Counted from the first letter of the stretch, positions 34,669-43,831 are shown. The stretch: 64,000 nt of DNA from Psychrobacillus sp032154225 (GCF_032154225.1 NZ_JALDYF010000007.1:124001-188000), one strand, 5' to 3'. Notes: a model not told the origin generated them from the letters alone. A program made the numbers and translations.

Positions 34669-35805
34669 TTAATATGCTAATGCTTGCGTTAAATCTTCTA
34701 ATAAATCTTCCACATCTTCAATACCTACTGAAATACGAACTAATCCGTCTGTTATACCTAGTTCTAAACGACGCTCATGTGGAATCGAAGCATGTGTCAT
34801 TCGTGCAGGAACAGATATTAAACTTTCCACCGCACCTAGACTTTCTGCAAGTGTGAAATATCGAAGCTTCGCTAATAAATGATCTGCCTTTTCTTCACTT
34901 CCAACATCGAAAGAAATCATTCCACCAAAGCCAGTTGTTTGCTTTTTCATCAGCTCGTGACCTGGATGATCTACTAAACCTGGATAATACACTTTTTCAA
35001 CAGCTTCATGTTTATTTAAAAATTCTGCAATACGCAGCGCATTCGTATGATGTTCCTCCATACGAAGACCTAATGTTTTAATACCACGCATAAGTAACCA
35101 AGAGTCTTGAGGTCCAAGTACTGCTCCTACTGAATTTTGTACAAAATGTACATCTGTTGCTAACTGCTCCGAATTCACAACAACTAGTCCTGCTACGACA
35201 TCACTATGGCCACCAATATATTTTGTTGCACTATGCACAACTATATCAGCACCAAGTGTAATTGGCTGTTGAAAATATGGAGTCATAAATGTATTATCGA
35301 CAATTGTTAATAAGCCTTTTTCTTTTGCAAGTTTACTAATTGCTTCAATATCAGTAATTTTTAATAAAGGATTCGTCGGTGTCTCTAAAAAAATTGCTTT
35401 TGTATTTTCTAGAATAGCAGCTTCTACTTTTGACACATCACTCGTATCAATAAAAGTCGCTTCTATGCCAAAGCGATTAAGTACTTTTGTGATGACACGA
35501 TATGTTCCACCGTATACATCATCCGTTAAAATAACATGATCCCCTTTACTGAAAAGCATCATAATCGAGGTCGTTGCCGCCATTCCTGATGCAAAAGCAA
35601 ATCCTGCCACGCCACCTTCTAAGTCACTAATTAGTACTTCTAAAGCATGACGGGTAGGATTTCCAGTGCGTGAATACTCATATCCTTTAAATTTACCAAC
35701 TGCTTCCTGCTTATACGTACTAACCTGATAAATCGGTGTCGACACAGCACCAGTTGCTTCATCTCCAACAATACCAGCATGAATTAATTTCGTTTTTGCG
35801 CGCAT
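34669..35805 (-). CDS. mccB: Cystathionine gamma-lyase / homocysteine gamma-lyase
   Basis: A 378-residue PLP enzyme of the Cys/Met metabolism family, with the PLP lysine K195 in HSATKYIGGH and substrate-site motifs YSRTGNPTR and ETPTNP. It splits cystathionine into cysteine, 2-oxobutanoate and ammonia in the reverse transsulfuration pathway. The ATG at 35805 has AAGGAGAG 8 bases upstream. The longer frame to 35838 overlaps mccA. It is the last gene of yrrT-luxS-mccA-mccB. A strict cystathionine gamma-synthase role is less likely given the operon. Confidence 0.9.
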   Translation of the reverse strand: MRAKTKLIHAGIVGDEATGAVSTPIYQVSTYKQEAVGKFKGYEYSRTGNPTRHALEVLISDLEGGVAGFAFASGMAATTSIMMLFSKGDHVILTDDVYGGTYRVITKVLNRFGIEATFIDTSDVSKVEAAILENTKAIFLETPTNPLLKITDIEAISKLAKEKGLLTIVDNTFMTPYFQQPITLGADIVVHSATKYIGGHSDVVAGLVVVNSEQLATDVHFVQNSVGAVLGPQDSWLLMRGIKTLGLRMEEHHTNALRIAEFLNKHEAVEKVYYPGLVDHPGHELMKKQTTGFGGMISFDVGSEEKADHLLAKLRYFTLAESLGAVESLISVPARMTHASIPHERRLELGITDGLVRISVGIEDVEDLLEDLTQALAY

Positions 35806-35806
35806 A

Positions 35807-36739
35807 TTATATTCTCTCCTTAAATAGATCATAGACATTCTGGCTTAAATATCGTTCGCTTGAGTCTGGGAAAATAGTGACTATATGACTTCCCTCTCTT
35901 GCAGTTTCTGCTTCTTTTAATGCTGCAAAAAAGGCTGCTCCCGATGAGCTTCCTACTAATAGCCCTTCTTCTTTCGATAAAGCTCTTAATTGAGCAAATG
36001 CATCTTCATCACTTACAGTATGAATCGCATCAAAATATGAAATGTCCATAAACGTCGGCAAAAATTCCATACCAATACCTTCTGTAACATGAGGTCCAGC
36101 AGTTCCTCCGTTCAAAATAGATCCAACGGGTTCTATTATGACTGTTTTCAGCTGCTTTTTTTGTTCTTTTAAATATTGTGATGTTCCCATGAATGTTCCA
36201 CCTGAACCTGCGCCAGCTACAAATACATCAATTTGCCCATCTAAATCTCTCCATAATTCGGGACCAAGCGTCTTTGTATATATAGCTGGGTTTGCTGGAT
36301 TAGAAAATTGAGAAGGAGAGTAAGCATTTGGTGTTTCAGCAACAAGTTCACTTGCTTTATGAATAGCACCTTGCATTCCAAGTGCCGTATCTGTATTGAC
36401 AACCTTTGCCCCTAGAGCACGCATAAGCGTCTGCTTCTCTACGCTAAATTTTTCAGGGACTACAAAAATAACTTTATATCCCTTTCCAATTGCAGCGAGT
36501 GCAATACCTATTCCCGTATTTCCAGCTGTTGGCTCAATAATCGTTCCACCAGGTACAAGTTTTCCAGATTTCTCTGCATCCTCAATCAAAGACAAACCAA
36601 GTCGATCCTTCACACTACCACCTGGATTTAAATACTCTAACTTTGCAAAGATGCGGCAATTATTTGGAATAGCAATATGAGTAATCTCCACTATTGGTGT
36701 ATTTCCAACTAACTCCTGAACACTGCGAAATATTTTCAT
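35807..36739 (-). CDS. mccA: Cysteine synthase-family cystathionine beta-synthase (MccA)
   Basis: A 310-residue fold-type II PLP enzyme, with PLP lysine K44 in GGSVKDR and phosphate-loop PTAGNTG (about residues 68-74). Next to mccB and luxS it is best read as MccA, which joins homocysteine to (O-acetyl)serine to give cystathionine. Its ATG shares a base with the luxS stop codon (TAATG), with GAGGAA 5 bases before, so translation is coupled. OAS-thiol-lyase (CysK) is the alternative by sequence alone. Confidence 0.88.
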   Translation of the reverse strand: MKIFRSVQELVGNTPIVEITHIAIPNNCRIFAKLEYLNPGGSVKDRLGLSLIEDAEKSGKLVPGGTIIEPTAGNTGIGIALAAIGKGYKVIFVVPEKFSVEKQTLMRALGAKVVNTDTALGMQGAIHKASELVAETPNAYSPSQFSNPANPAIYTKTLGPELWRDLDGQIDVFVAGAGSGGTFMGTSQYLKEQKKQLKTVIIEPVGSILNGGTAGPHVTEGIGMEFLPTFMDISYFDAIHTVSDEDAFAQLRALSKEEGLLVGSSSGAAFFAALKEAETAREGSHIVTIFPDSSERYLSQNVYDLFKERI

Positions 36740-37209
36740 TACGCTTCCTCTTGATAAATTTGTCGCCATTCATCTTTTTTAGCTAGCATTTCTGTTGCGA
36801 TTTCTTTTGCACCCTCTAAACTATGACTTGCTGCCCAACCGCATTGCACTTCATTGCATGCTGGAACTTCGCTCGCTTCAAGAACATCTTGTAATGTTTT
36901 TTCTAAAATCTCTAAAATCTCATCATAGTTTTCATGATTAATAACAGATAAATAAAAACCAGTTTGGCATCCCATTGGACTAATATCCACTACTTGATCA
37001 GTATGATTGCGAATATTTTCCGCCATTAAGTGTTCTAATGAATGCAATCCCGGCATTTCCATATGTTCCTTATTTGGTTGTTTAAAACGAATATCGTATT
37101 TATAAATTTCGTCTCCACGAGTACCTTCTTTTGTTCCTGCTAAACGTACGAATGGTGCAACTACTTTTGTGTGATCTAAATTAAAACTTTCAACATTCAT
37201 TTTTTTCAT
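36739..37209 (-). CDS. luxS: S-ribosylhomocysteine lyase
   Basis: A 156-residue LuxS with all active-site residues: metal ligands H56 and H60 in HSLEH and C123 in EVQCGW, and catalytic C81 in PMGCQTGFY. It splits S-ribosylhomocysteine into homocysteine and DPD, the precursor of AI-2. The homocysteine feeds directly into MccA and MccB encoded next. GAGGAG lies 8 bases before the ATG. In B. subtilis luxS is elsewhere and mtnN holds this place in the operon. Confidence 0.96.
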   Translation of the reverse strand: MKKMNVESFNLDHTKVVAPFVRLAGTKEGTRGDEIYKYDIRFKQPNKEHMEMPGLHSLEHLMAENIRNHTDQVVDISPMGCQTGFYLSVINHENYDEILEILEKTLQDVLEASEVPACNEVQCGWAASHSLEGAKEIATEMLAKKDEWRQIYQEEA

Positions 37210-37221
37210 GTGAATAGCTCC

Positions 37222-37860
37222 TCATCTTTTCGTCGCATCCATTAACCAAACAAAATCATTCATTTTTGTGAAGCTTACTTGAAATCCAGCCTCATTAAAT
37301 AAATTTGTTAGTACTGGGATCGTCGTATAATATTCTCTTTCTAAATCATCTGCTACATGATGGAATCCGCGTTTTCTTTCCTTATTAATTTGTGCTTGTT
37401 TTGCTTCTTCCGTTAAGAAAACAGTATCTGCGAAAACAACCTTCCCGTTTGTCGGTAGAAGTTGAGCATATTTTCTCAAAGCTATCCCTTTTTCATCGTC
37501 TGTTAAGTGATGAAAAACATACGAGCTAACAATCGAATCTACGTTATCTACTCCCGTAGTAAATTGAAGTAAATCACCATCTACTATTTGAAACGAAGGA
37601 AAACGCTCAGCAGTTAATTTGCGCATCATCGTATTAGGTTCGATACCAATTACCGAAAAACCTGCTGCTTTAAGCTCGGCAGTTAAATTTCCTGTTCCAG
37701 TACCAAATTCGATAACTGTACCAAAAGCTCGACTTGCAACCTCTTTTAAAATAGTTTCATATCCTTCGAAAACATCTCGATATTCTGGATCTTCACCAGC
37801 TACAGATGCATCATATGAATATGCCCATTCATCAAAAATATCAACAAATTCTCTTCCCAT
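37222..37860 (-). CDS. yrrT: SAM-dependent methyltransferase YrrT
   Basis: A 212-residue Rossmann methyltransferase with motif I EFGTGTG at residues 51-57 and acidic E/D after strand 2 (IGIEPN). It leads the methionine-to-cysteine operon exactly as yrrT does in B. subtilis. By context it may generate S-adenosylhomocysteine or act in its salvage. The exact reaction is not known to me. It is 12 bp upstream of luxS. Confidence 0.85.
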   Translation of the reverse strand: MGREFVDIFDEWAYSYDASVAGEDPEYRDVFEGYETILKEVASRAFGTVIEFGTGTGNLTAELKAAGFSVIGIEPNTMMRKLTAERFPSFQIVDGDLLQFTTGVDNVDSIVSSYVFHHLTDDEKGIALRKYAQLLPTNGKVVFADTVFLTEEAKQAQINKERKRGFHHVADDLEREYYTTIPVLTNLFNEAGFQVSFTKMNDFVWLMDATKR

Positions 37861-37926
37861 AATATAGCCCCTTTTTCATTTTATATTATTCCTACTTGTT
37901 TACTTTGTTTTAGGCTAATATAAATA

Positions 37927-37954
37927 GTTATATCATAACCAAGTAATTTGTCAA
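37927..37954 (-). promoter_or_regulatory. SigA promoter of the yrrT-luxS-mccAB operon
   Basis: A perfect -35 TTGACA, 16-bp spacer and -10 TATAAC with an upstream TG (extended -10). It gives a leader of roughly 60 nt to the yrrT ATG. TAGGAATAATA near 37885 is loosely like a CymR site, the cysteine-regulon repressor of B. subtilis, but not a firm match. Confidence 0.7.
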
Positions 37955-37956
37955 AT

Positions 37957-37988
37957 AAAAAAAGCTTCTCCACAAAAGAGAAACTTTT
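37957..37988 (-). terminator. Terminator after the SLC13-type permease gene
   Basis: On the minus strand AAGTTTCTC pairs with GAGAAGCTT and is followed by T7. It separates the permease gene from the yrrT promoter by only a few bases. Confidence 0.85.
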
Positions 37989-37994
37989 CGTAAT

Positions 37995-39839
37995 TTATAA
38001 TGGGAAAAATAGTGGAATGACAATTAACATCACTATGAACATAATAATTTGTAGCGGAATACCTGCTTTCACAAAGTCAAAAAACTTATATCCTCCCGCC
38101 GTCATAACTAAAGCATTTGTCGGAGATGCAACCGGTGTTGCAAAAGCCATACTAGATGATACAGCAATCGCGATTAAAAAAGTATATGGATTTGCTCCCA
38201 TACTTATTGCTGCACTCATCGCAATCGGTGCAAATAAAACCGCAGTCGCAGTATTACTAATAAATTGACCAAACACCATTGTTATAAAATAAATACCTGC
38301 AAGAACACCCATTGCCCCAAAACCACCAAGGAGATCAATAATACCCTTCGATAAAATGACCATACCTCCCGTTTTCTCAAGAGCTGTAGCCATTGGAAGC
38401 ATGGCAGCAATTAACACAATGCTCTCCCAGTTCATTTTTCCATACGCATCATCCATATTTCGTAAGCAACCTGTAATAATCATTAATACAGCCCCTATCA
38501 ATACAGAAATAACTGCTGGGAACACTTCTGAAATCATCAAGCCAATCATTAATAACATAATCGCTCCAGCAATTGGAGCTTTGCCACTTGCCGCCGCCAT
38601 ACTAGCATGCTCTTTCGGTTGCCCAACAACTACGACATCTTGCATTGCTTTAGAAAGTAACTCAATTTCTTCCCAAGCACCTTGAACTAAAAGTGCATCT
38701 CCAAAACGAAGACGGACATTCGCCATTTCACTAAGTACATAATCACCCTTACGATTAACGCCTAAAATGTTCAGATTATATTTTTCTCTAAAGCCAATAC
38801 TTCCAACTGTTTCATTGATCAAGCTCGAATGTGGGGTCAATAAGACTTCCGCAATTCCTAATTGCTTCGTTACAAGTACATCTGCTTCCGATTCTTCCTG
38901 ATCAATCTCTAATAAATAATCTTTCACCAATTCCTCAACACTTTCCAACGTCCCCTGAATATATAAAATATCCTTCGCCTGAATAATACTCGTTGGTCCT
39001 GCCATTTCTTGATATGTAATCGGTAAAAGATTAATTCCTTCTATCGATTTACGATCAATTTTCAAAATAGCTAAGTGGTATTTAGCAGGCAGTTTTAATT
39101 CGGCAAGTTGTTTGCCAATCATGATTGATCCTTCTGGAACCTTTAGTCGATGTAAATTTCCACCTAGTTCATAGTCAATAGCTAATTGCTTTGGTGAAAG
39201 TTTATGCCCATCTTTCAATGTTTTTTTATTTTTCCCATTCGGAAGAATAAAATTTCGAGCAACTACGAAATAAACAATCCCTACAATAATTGCAATAACT
39301 CCAACTGGTGTAATTTCAAAAAAACCAAGCTTCTCATAACCATTATCGACCAACACCTGACTGACAATTAAATTAGCAGGTGTAGCAATCAATGTTAACA
39401 GCCCAGATAAACTACTGATATAAGATAAGGGAATTAAATACTTCGATGGGCTACTATTAATACTAATCGCAATACTAATAACAATCGGCAGCATTAATGC
39501 GACTGTTCCCGTATTACTCATAAATGCTCCAACAGTTCCGGTAATAATAAGCAATAAGACAAATAACTTCTTCTCACTTTGTCCCGACCATTTGAGCAAT
39601 AAATTCCCGGCTGATTGTGCAAGGCCAGTCCTTACAATCCCAGCACCCACAACAAATAATCCAGCAATCATAATCACTACTGAATTAGAAAACCCTGCAA
39701 GTGCTTCTGTCGGTTCTAACACTCCTGTAATAACAAACGCTAAAAGTGCTAAAATCGCGACTAAATCCGCCCGCACTCGATTACTAATAAATAACACAAT
39801 ACTAATCGCTAAAATACTAAACGTAACAATAAGCTGCAT
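37995..39839 (-). CDS. SLC13/DASS-type permease with two TrkA-C domains
   Basis: About 614 residues: five or six TM segments in the first ~200, two central RCK/TrkA-C modules (about 210-390), then six or so TM segments. Both halves carry the GTVALMLP/NTATAVLFAP-type signature of anion permeases of the CitM/SLC13 group. It transports a dicarboxylate or an inorganic anion. Its place next to a cysteine/methionine operon makes sulfate plausible, but that is inference. Start: ATG at 39839 (GGAAAGGG ~11 bases upstream), or the upstream codon at 39860. Confidence 0.8.
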   Translation of the reverse strand: MQLIVTFSILAISIVLFISNRVRADLVAILALLAFVITGVLEPTEALAGFSNSVVIMIAGLFVVGAGIVRTGLAQSAGNLLLKWSGQSEKKLFVLLLIITGTVGAFMSNTGTVALMLPIVISIAISINSSPSKYLIPLSYISSLSGLLTLIATPANLIVSQVLVDNGYEKLGFFEITPVGVIAIIVGIVYFVVARNFILPNGKNKKTLKDGHKLSPKQLAIDYELGGNLHRLKVPEGSIMIGKQLAELKLPAKYHLAILKIDRKSIEGINLLPITYQEMAGPTSIIQAKDILYIQGTLESVEELVKDYLLEIDQEESEADVLVTKQLGIAEVLLTPHSSLINETVGSIGFREKYNLNILGVNRKGDYVLSEMANVRLRFGDALLVQGAWEEIELLSKAMQDVVVVGQPKEHASMAAASGKAPIAGAIMLLMIGLMISEVFPAVISVLIGAVLMIITGCLRNMDDAYGKMNWESIVLIAAMLPMATALEKTGGMVILSKGIIDLLGGFGAMGVLAGIYFITMVFGQFISNTATAVLFAPIAMSAAISMGANPYTFLIAIAVSSSMAFATPVASPTNALVMTAGGYKFFDFVKAGIPLQIIMFIVMLIVIPLFFPL

Positions 39840-39949
39840 CTTAAATTGCGCCCTTTCCATCGTTTTCTATCCTTATTATATAGGACAAGAGTAAGAAGTA
39901 CGCCATATTAACTACCTTATATATATGTTCATCACTTTAACTTGACATC

Positions 39950-39978
39950 TTTACTGAAAATTCCTATTAAGGTATAAT
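39950..39978 (+). promoter_or_regulatory. Promoter of the 44-residue gene
   Basis: TTTACT, a 17-bp spacer and a perfect TATAAT. A TTGACA at 39942 is too far (25 bp) to pair with it. The gene starts about 40 bp downstream. Confidence 0.6.
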
Positions 39979-40024
39979 TTAATCAAAGCGGTTTTTCTGA
40001 ATAATCAGATTGGAGGTCTGAAAG

Positions 40025-40159
40025 ATGAGTAGTCTAGAAAAAGAATATCCAATTTTAAAAGAAGATCGACGTCGCAAAGAAAGTAAAAATAAGAACATTA
40101 GATACATCATGATATTAGTAGTAGGATTGATAGCCATCCTTATTAGGTTTCTGTTTTAA
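40025..40159 (+). CDS. 44-residue single-TM protein
   Basis: Reads MSSLEKEYPILKEDRRRKES, a lysine/arginine-rich stretch, then one hydrophobic helix (about residues 27-44) ending the protein. GGAGGT lies 7 bases before the ATG and a good promoter lies upstream, so it looks genuinely expressed. Tail-anchored topology with the charged part inside is likely. No family recognised. Confidence 0.65.
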   Translation: MSSLEKEYPILKEDRRRKESKNKNIRYIMILVVGLIAILIRFLF

Positions 40160-40192
40160 ATTAATTTTCTAGTAGAAAGATGGTGCTTACCA

Positions 40193-40441
40193 ATGCGATT
40201 TTGGATGTTTTTTCTTTCATTTTTGATTGTTAGGCTAGTTGGAGATATGACTATTTTTAAATTAGCATTTTTCCAGTATCATTTTTTCCAAAACGGGAAT
40301 TTCATGTGGAGTTCTATACTAAAATTTTTAGTTGAAGTTTTACTATTCATAGCTATGTTTATGATTTTACAATATATTTTTAAAAACGTTGGTCGTTGGA
40401 TAATGCACTATAGATATGAGTTAGCTCAGAGGAATAAATAA
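40193..40441 (+). CDS. 82-residue two-TM membrane protein
   Basis: Two hydrophobic segments (about residues 3-20 and 42-62) and a basic C-terminus. It is 33 bp after the 44-residue gene and probably on its transcript. The ribosome binding site is weak (AAGATGG). No family recognised. Confidence 0.5.
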   Translation: MRFWMFFLSFLIVRLVGDMTIFKLAFFQYHFFQNGNFMWSSILKFLVEVLLFIAMFMILQYIFKNVGRWIMHYRYELAQRNK

Positions 40442-40537
40442 TATTATATTCTGGGATATCTAGAGATAAAGCCCATTATTTCTTGTAAGAGCATATGAAT
40501 TTTGAAAAAAAATATTTAGTTAAAGGAGACTCTACAA

Positions 40538-41539
40538 ATGACTCTATTAAATCGGTTGAAACAAGGAGATAAAATCGGAATTTATTCCCCTTCTTCACCT
40601 ATAACTTTTGATTCACCTAAACGATATGAAAGATCCAAAACGTTTCTTGAATCACAAGGCTTCGAAATTATAGAAGGAAGCCTCACTGGAAAGCAGGACT
40701 ACTACCGTTCTGGAACAATTCAAGAACGTGCAAATGAATTAAACGAACTTATTCGTAACCCCGACATTCGTTGCATAATATCAACAATTGGCGGAACAAA
40801 TTCTAACGCACTTTTGCCTTATATTGACTACGAAGCTTTTAAAAAGGACCCAAAAATCCTGATAGGGTATTCGGATGCTACTGCAATTTTATTAGCGATA
40901 TATGCACAAACTGGAATCCCAACTTTTTATGGTCCAGCACTCGTACCTTCATTCGGAGAATTCGAGCCTTTTGTCAACTATACATATGATTACTTCAGTA
41001 GAATGTTAGTAGAAGCACAGCAGATTCCTTTCCCGGTTCCTATGCCTCCCTACTGGACAGATGAACCTCTCAACTGGGAAGTCAAAACGGCTGAAAAAGA
41101 AAAGAGAAACAATGACTGGATTTGTGTAAATGAAGGCTCTGCACAAGGAAAGTTGATTGGTGGAAATCTAAATGCGATGTATGGCATTTGGGGAAGTCCT
41201 TATATGCCTCCTATAAAGGATGGAGATATTCTTTTAATCGAAGACACGATGAAAACAGCCTCTGTAGTCGAAAAAAACTTTAACCTGCTAAAGTTAAACG
41301 GAGTGTTTGATCGTGTATCAGGCATACTATTAGGAAAGCATGAAGTATTTGATGATCAAGGCACTGGAAGACTCCCTTATGGTATTTTGCTCGAAGTGAT
41401 AGGAGAAACTAATATTCCAATTTTAGCAGACTTCGATTGTTGCCATACACATCCAATGCTAACGATGCCATTAGGAAGAACAGTGAAGATGGATGCAACC
41501 AATAAAGAAGTAACCATTTTGGAACAATGGGTGAAGTGA
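40538..41539 (+). CDS. LD-carboxypeptidase family protein (S66, MccF-like)
   Basis: 333 residues. Catalytic serine in GYSDATA (about residue 109), glutamate in LLIEDTMKT and histidine in DCCHTHPMLTMPLG form the S66 Ser-Glu-His triad. Members cleave the L,D bond in murein tetrapeptides or inactivate microcin C-type peptide-nucleotides (MccF). The extended middle with NLNAMYGIWGSPYMP fits the MccF-like subgroup. AAAGGAG precedes the ATG. No signal peptide, so cytoplasmic. Confidence 0.88.
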   Translation: MTLLNRLKQGDKIGIYSPSSPITFDSPKRYERSKTFLESQGFEIIEGSLTGKQDYYRSGTIQERANELNELIRNPDIRCIISTIGGTNSNALLPYIDYEAFKKDPKILIGYSDATAILLAIYAQTGIPTFYGPALVPSFGEFEPFVNYTYDYFSRMLVEAQQIPFPVPMPPYWTDEPLNWEVKTAEKEKRNNDWICVNEGSAQGKLIGGNLNAMYGIWGSPYMPPIKDGDILLIEDTMKTASVVEKNFNLLKLNGVFDRVSGILLGKHEVFDDQGTGRLPYGILLEVIGETNIPILADFDCCHTHPMLTMPLGRTVKMDATNKEVTILEQWVK

Positions 41540-41649
41540 AATCACATACAGAACTCAATAAAAATATCACGCGTGTTGATTAACCATTTTATTCAATTTT
41601 ATATTATCGTTCGATTTCTAGATAAAGTATGTCTGAGTGAATAGTCACT

Positions 41650-41745
41650 ATGCCTTCGCGCTTGCCGCACCTTGCATGAGCCAACTTGTGCTACGCCCAA
41701 GTGGGTCTCATACTTCGGCTCATGCGGCCCGACGCGCTACGGCAT
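41650..41745. repeat. GC-rich nested hairpin element
   Basis: A 96-bp imperfect palindrome: outer arms ATGCCTTCGCGC and GCGCTACGGCAT, middle arms GCATGAGCC and GGCTCATGC (perfect), inner ACTTG/CAAGT. It is far more GC-rich than its surroundings. It lies in a 768-bp gap with no gene. It resembles REP/MITE-type intergenic elements and could be folded in RNA. Confidence 0.65.
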
Positions 41746-41894
41746 TCAGTAAATCTCTATCTATATAGGTTAGTAATCATAGGTCTTAACAATAAATTGT
41801 GACGATCAGTTTTCTATTTTTAATGCTTTTACATGTTCATTTACTTTCCCATCTGTCACTCTACGTTTGCTTTTCTAAGAAATAGTGCTTCCAT

Positions 41895-42070
41895 TCTAAA
41901 TACGTAGCATGCTCCATTGGATTGGAGCGAAACAGGCGGCGATACCAGCGGGTGTAGCGGATGTTTTCTGCGACGAGTAACCGCAGGAGCACCGAGCTGA
42001 AGACCCTGGACTGAACGAAGTGAAGGAAGCTGCTGAAGCCATGCACGTGGTAAGCGTCCGCCTCTGTAGC
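41895..42070. repeat. Dispersed GC-rich repeat family 2, copy 1
   Basis: Shares an identical 46-bp core (41956-42001, starting AGCGGATGTTTTCTGCGACG) with 58822-58867, plus weaker similarity on both sides (ACCAGCGGG before; TGAAGCC and AAGCGTCCGC after). The middle part between core and right block differs. AGCGGA at the left and TCCGC at the right could pair. Reading frames through it lack ribosome binding sites. Confidence 0.8.
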
Positions 42071-42231
42071 CCAAATCCTTGCCGAAACCACTAAGACGCA
42101 CTATATGTAAAGTACGAATGAGGACGTAAAGCAAGTCGAAAACGAGTGTTTGTTTTAAATGGTGCTCTTTTTTCCTATTAGCACAAATTTTCAAGAAGTA
42201 GGATAATCAACAGACGTGTAAAAATATATAG

Positions 42232-42267
42232 AAAAATGCAGTGTGGGACTCTGCCCTCACTGCATTT
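42232..42267 (-). terminator. Terminator after the broken Nudix gene
   Basis: AAATGCAGTG-GGG pairs with CCC-CACTGCATTT, and a T5 run follows on the minus strand. Confidence 0.85.
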
Positions 42268-42307
42268 CATTATTAGATAACCGTTGAATCCATTTTATAA
42301 ATTCAAC

Positions 42308-43059
42308 TTATTTTTCAACATACTTCCTCAAAATCGGTTCTAAGTAATCCTCTTTTAAAGAGCTATCATTTTCAATAAATGCTTCCACTTCATTTTCTTC
42401 TAACAACACCAAGACAAATTCATCAAATTCCGGCTGTTCTCCCTGATCAAGCAAACGCTCATTATGCTCTTCGAATAACGCTCGAAGCTCTTGTGCTGAA
42501 TAATCAACACGAAGCTCAAATATAATAGCCCAAAAATCATACTTTCCTTTATTTTTAACAAACTTAGGAGCAAAATCTTTCGTATAGGAGGACTCAATAC
42601 GCAAGCCCATCTCTTCCTCTAACTCACTTCCAATACTTTTGACCAGATCAAATACAGAGCCATCTAAAGCAGACTCATCCAGTCCTCCACCAGTAAATTG
42701 TAATCGTCCAGGTGTAGAGGTATGTTCATTCATCCGACCAAAAGCAATATAATTGTCACTTGTTATAACTGATACACAAGTAAAAATAACTTTACAAGGA
42801 TACGTACACTCTGGATGGTGAATCGTATACAAAAAGTGTTTGTAGTCTGTTTTTATGACTGTCACTTGAAGTTCCTCAGATGTCTCTTTTATTTCCGTAA
42901 TCGTAAAAACTTCTCCGTTACGTAAATAGGATTCTGCTCCGTTCGTTCCTCCCAAAACTTCTGATGCTGCTCTTGAATTTTTTTCGGAAGTAATAAAGGT
43001 GTAGAATCTAATTTAACGGTTACTTTTTTAGGTACTGTTTCAACAATGACTGGTTTCAA
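42308..43059 (-). pseudogene. Frameshifted Nudix-type gene
   Basis: The Nudix box sits in the longer 3' frame (GGLDES to SELEEEMGL; the usual R of RE is S). The true N-terminus lies in another frame: a TTG at 43059 with AAGGAG upstream reads MKPVIVETVPKKVTVKLDST through QKFWEERTEQNP, then the frame must shift by one base near 42915-42925 to continue as LRNGEVFTITEIKE. The 3' frame alone (from 42955) has no ribosome binding site. Either a mutation or a sequencing error. Confidence 0.7.
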
Positions 43060-43081
43060 TTATAAGTAATCTCCTTTTTAT

Positions 43082-43831
43082 TCACCACTGTTTTAATTGG
43101 AAATCCTTCGTAAACAAACTCTTATAGCATAGTGAACTTAAGATCATACTAGTAATTGCAGAAGAACAAGTAAATACGAAGATGATTAATAGTTGGTAGC
43201 GAACAGCCTCTACTGGATCTGCTCCTGCAACAATCATCCCAGTCATCATACCTGGAAGCTGTACTAATCCAACTGTTTTCATCGAATCAATCGTTGGTAT
43301 CAAACTGAATTTAACCGAGCGTTTTAAAACTTCTTGTACTGCTTGTCTAGCTGTTGCTCCTAAAGAAAGAAGTGTTTCAATTTCTCCTTTAGAAGCTTCT
43401 ACCTCTCTTTTTAATTGTGTTAAAAATAACCCACACGCAACCATTGCATTTCCAATAGTCATTCCACTTAAAGGGATAATATACTGCGGAGTAGCTTCAA
43501 TAATTTGAAGGCTTAAAAGTAGCCCCATCATTAAAACAACCATCGTTACAATGGAAATAATCACTTTCCACTCAATTCCGTTCAACCCTTTTGCACGCTG
43601 AGCCGCATTTCTAGCAGCAACGATAATCATTATGCATATGATAGCCACGATAAATAATATACTTTCCGACTTAAATACAAACTGCAAAACATATCCAACA
43701 GCTAGAAGCTGAATAGCTGAACGTATCGTCCCAATCGCAATATCTTTTTCTAAATCGAGCTTTTGCCAAACAGAAACAAGCATCGTAATAATAACAAATA
43801 ATAATGTAAAACTAAGCGCAACTAGACTCAT
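43082..43831 (-). CDS. fetB: FetB-type (UPF0014) ABC permease
   Basis: A 249-residue protein with about seven hydrophobic segments and the FetB/YbbM motifs ARNAAQRAKG and the cytoplasmic loop EVEASKGEIETLLSLGATA...VKRS. In E. coli FetAB is an iron exporter that protects against oxidative stress. The start overlaps the fetA stop by 4 bp (ATGA). Confidence 0.88.
   Translation of the reverse strand: MSLVALSFTLLFVIITMLVSVWQKLDLEKDIAIGTIRSAIQLLAVGYVLQFVFKSESILFIVAIICIMIIVAARNAAQRAKGLNGIEWKVIISIVTMVVLMMGLLLSLQIIEATPQYIIPLSGMTIGNAMVACGLFLTQLKREVEASKGEIETLLSLGATARQAVQEVLKRSVKFSLIPTIDSMKTVGLVQLPGMMTGMIVAGADPVEAVRYQLLIIFVFTCSSAITSMILSSLCYKSLFTKDFQLKQW

Noticed and set aside
37877..37895. CymR-like box (TAGGAATAATA) in the yrrT leader
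   Set aside because: Only a loose match to the known pattern in AT-rich sequence. Kept as a remark, not as a site.
39942..39978. TTGACA with TATAAT upstream of the 44-residue gene as a promoter pair
   Set aside because: The spacing is 25 bp. The pair TTTACT/TATAAT with 17 bp is used instead.
41856..42194. Two overlapping minus-strand frames, with a similar one at 58739-58963, sharing the peptide SSVLLRLLVAENIR
   Set aside because: They lie across the GC-rich dispersed repeat, have no ribosome binding sites, and the shared peptide follows from the identical 46-bp DNA core.
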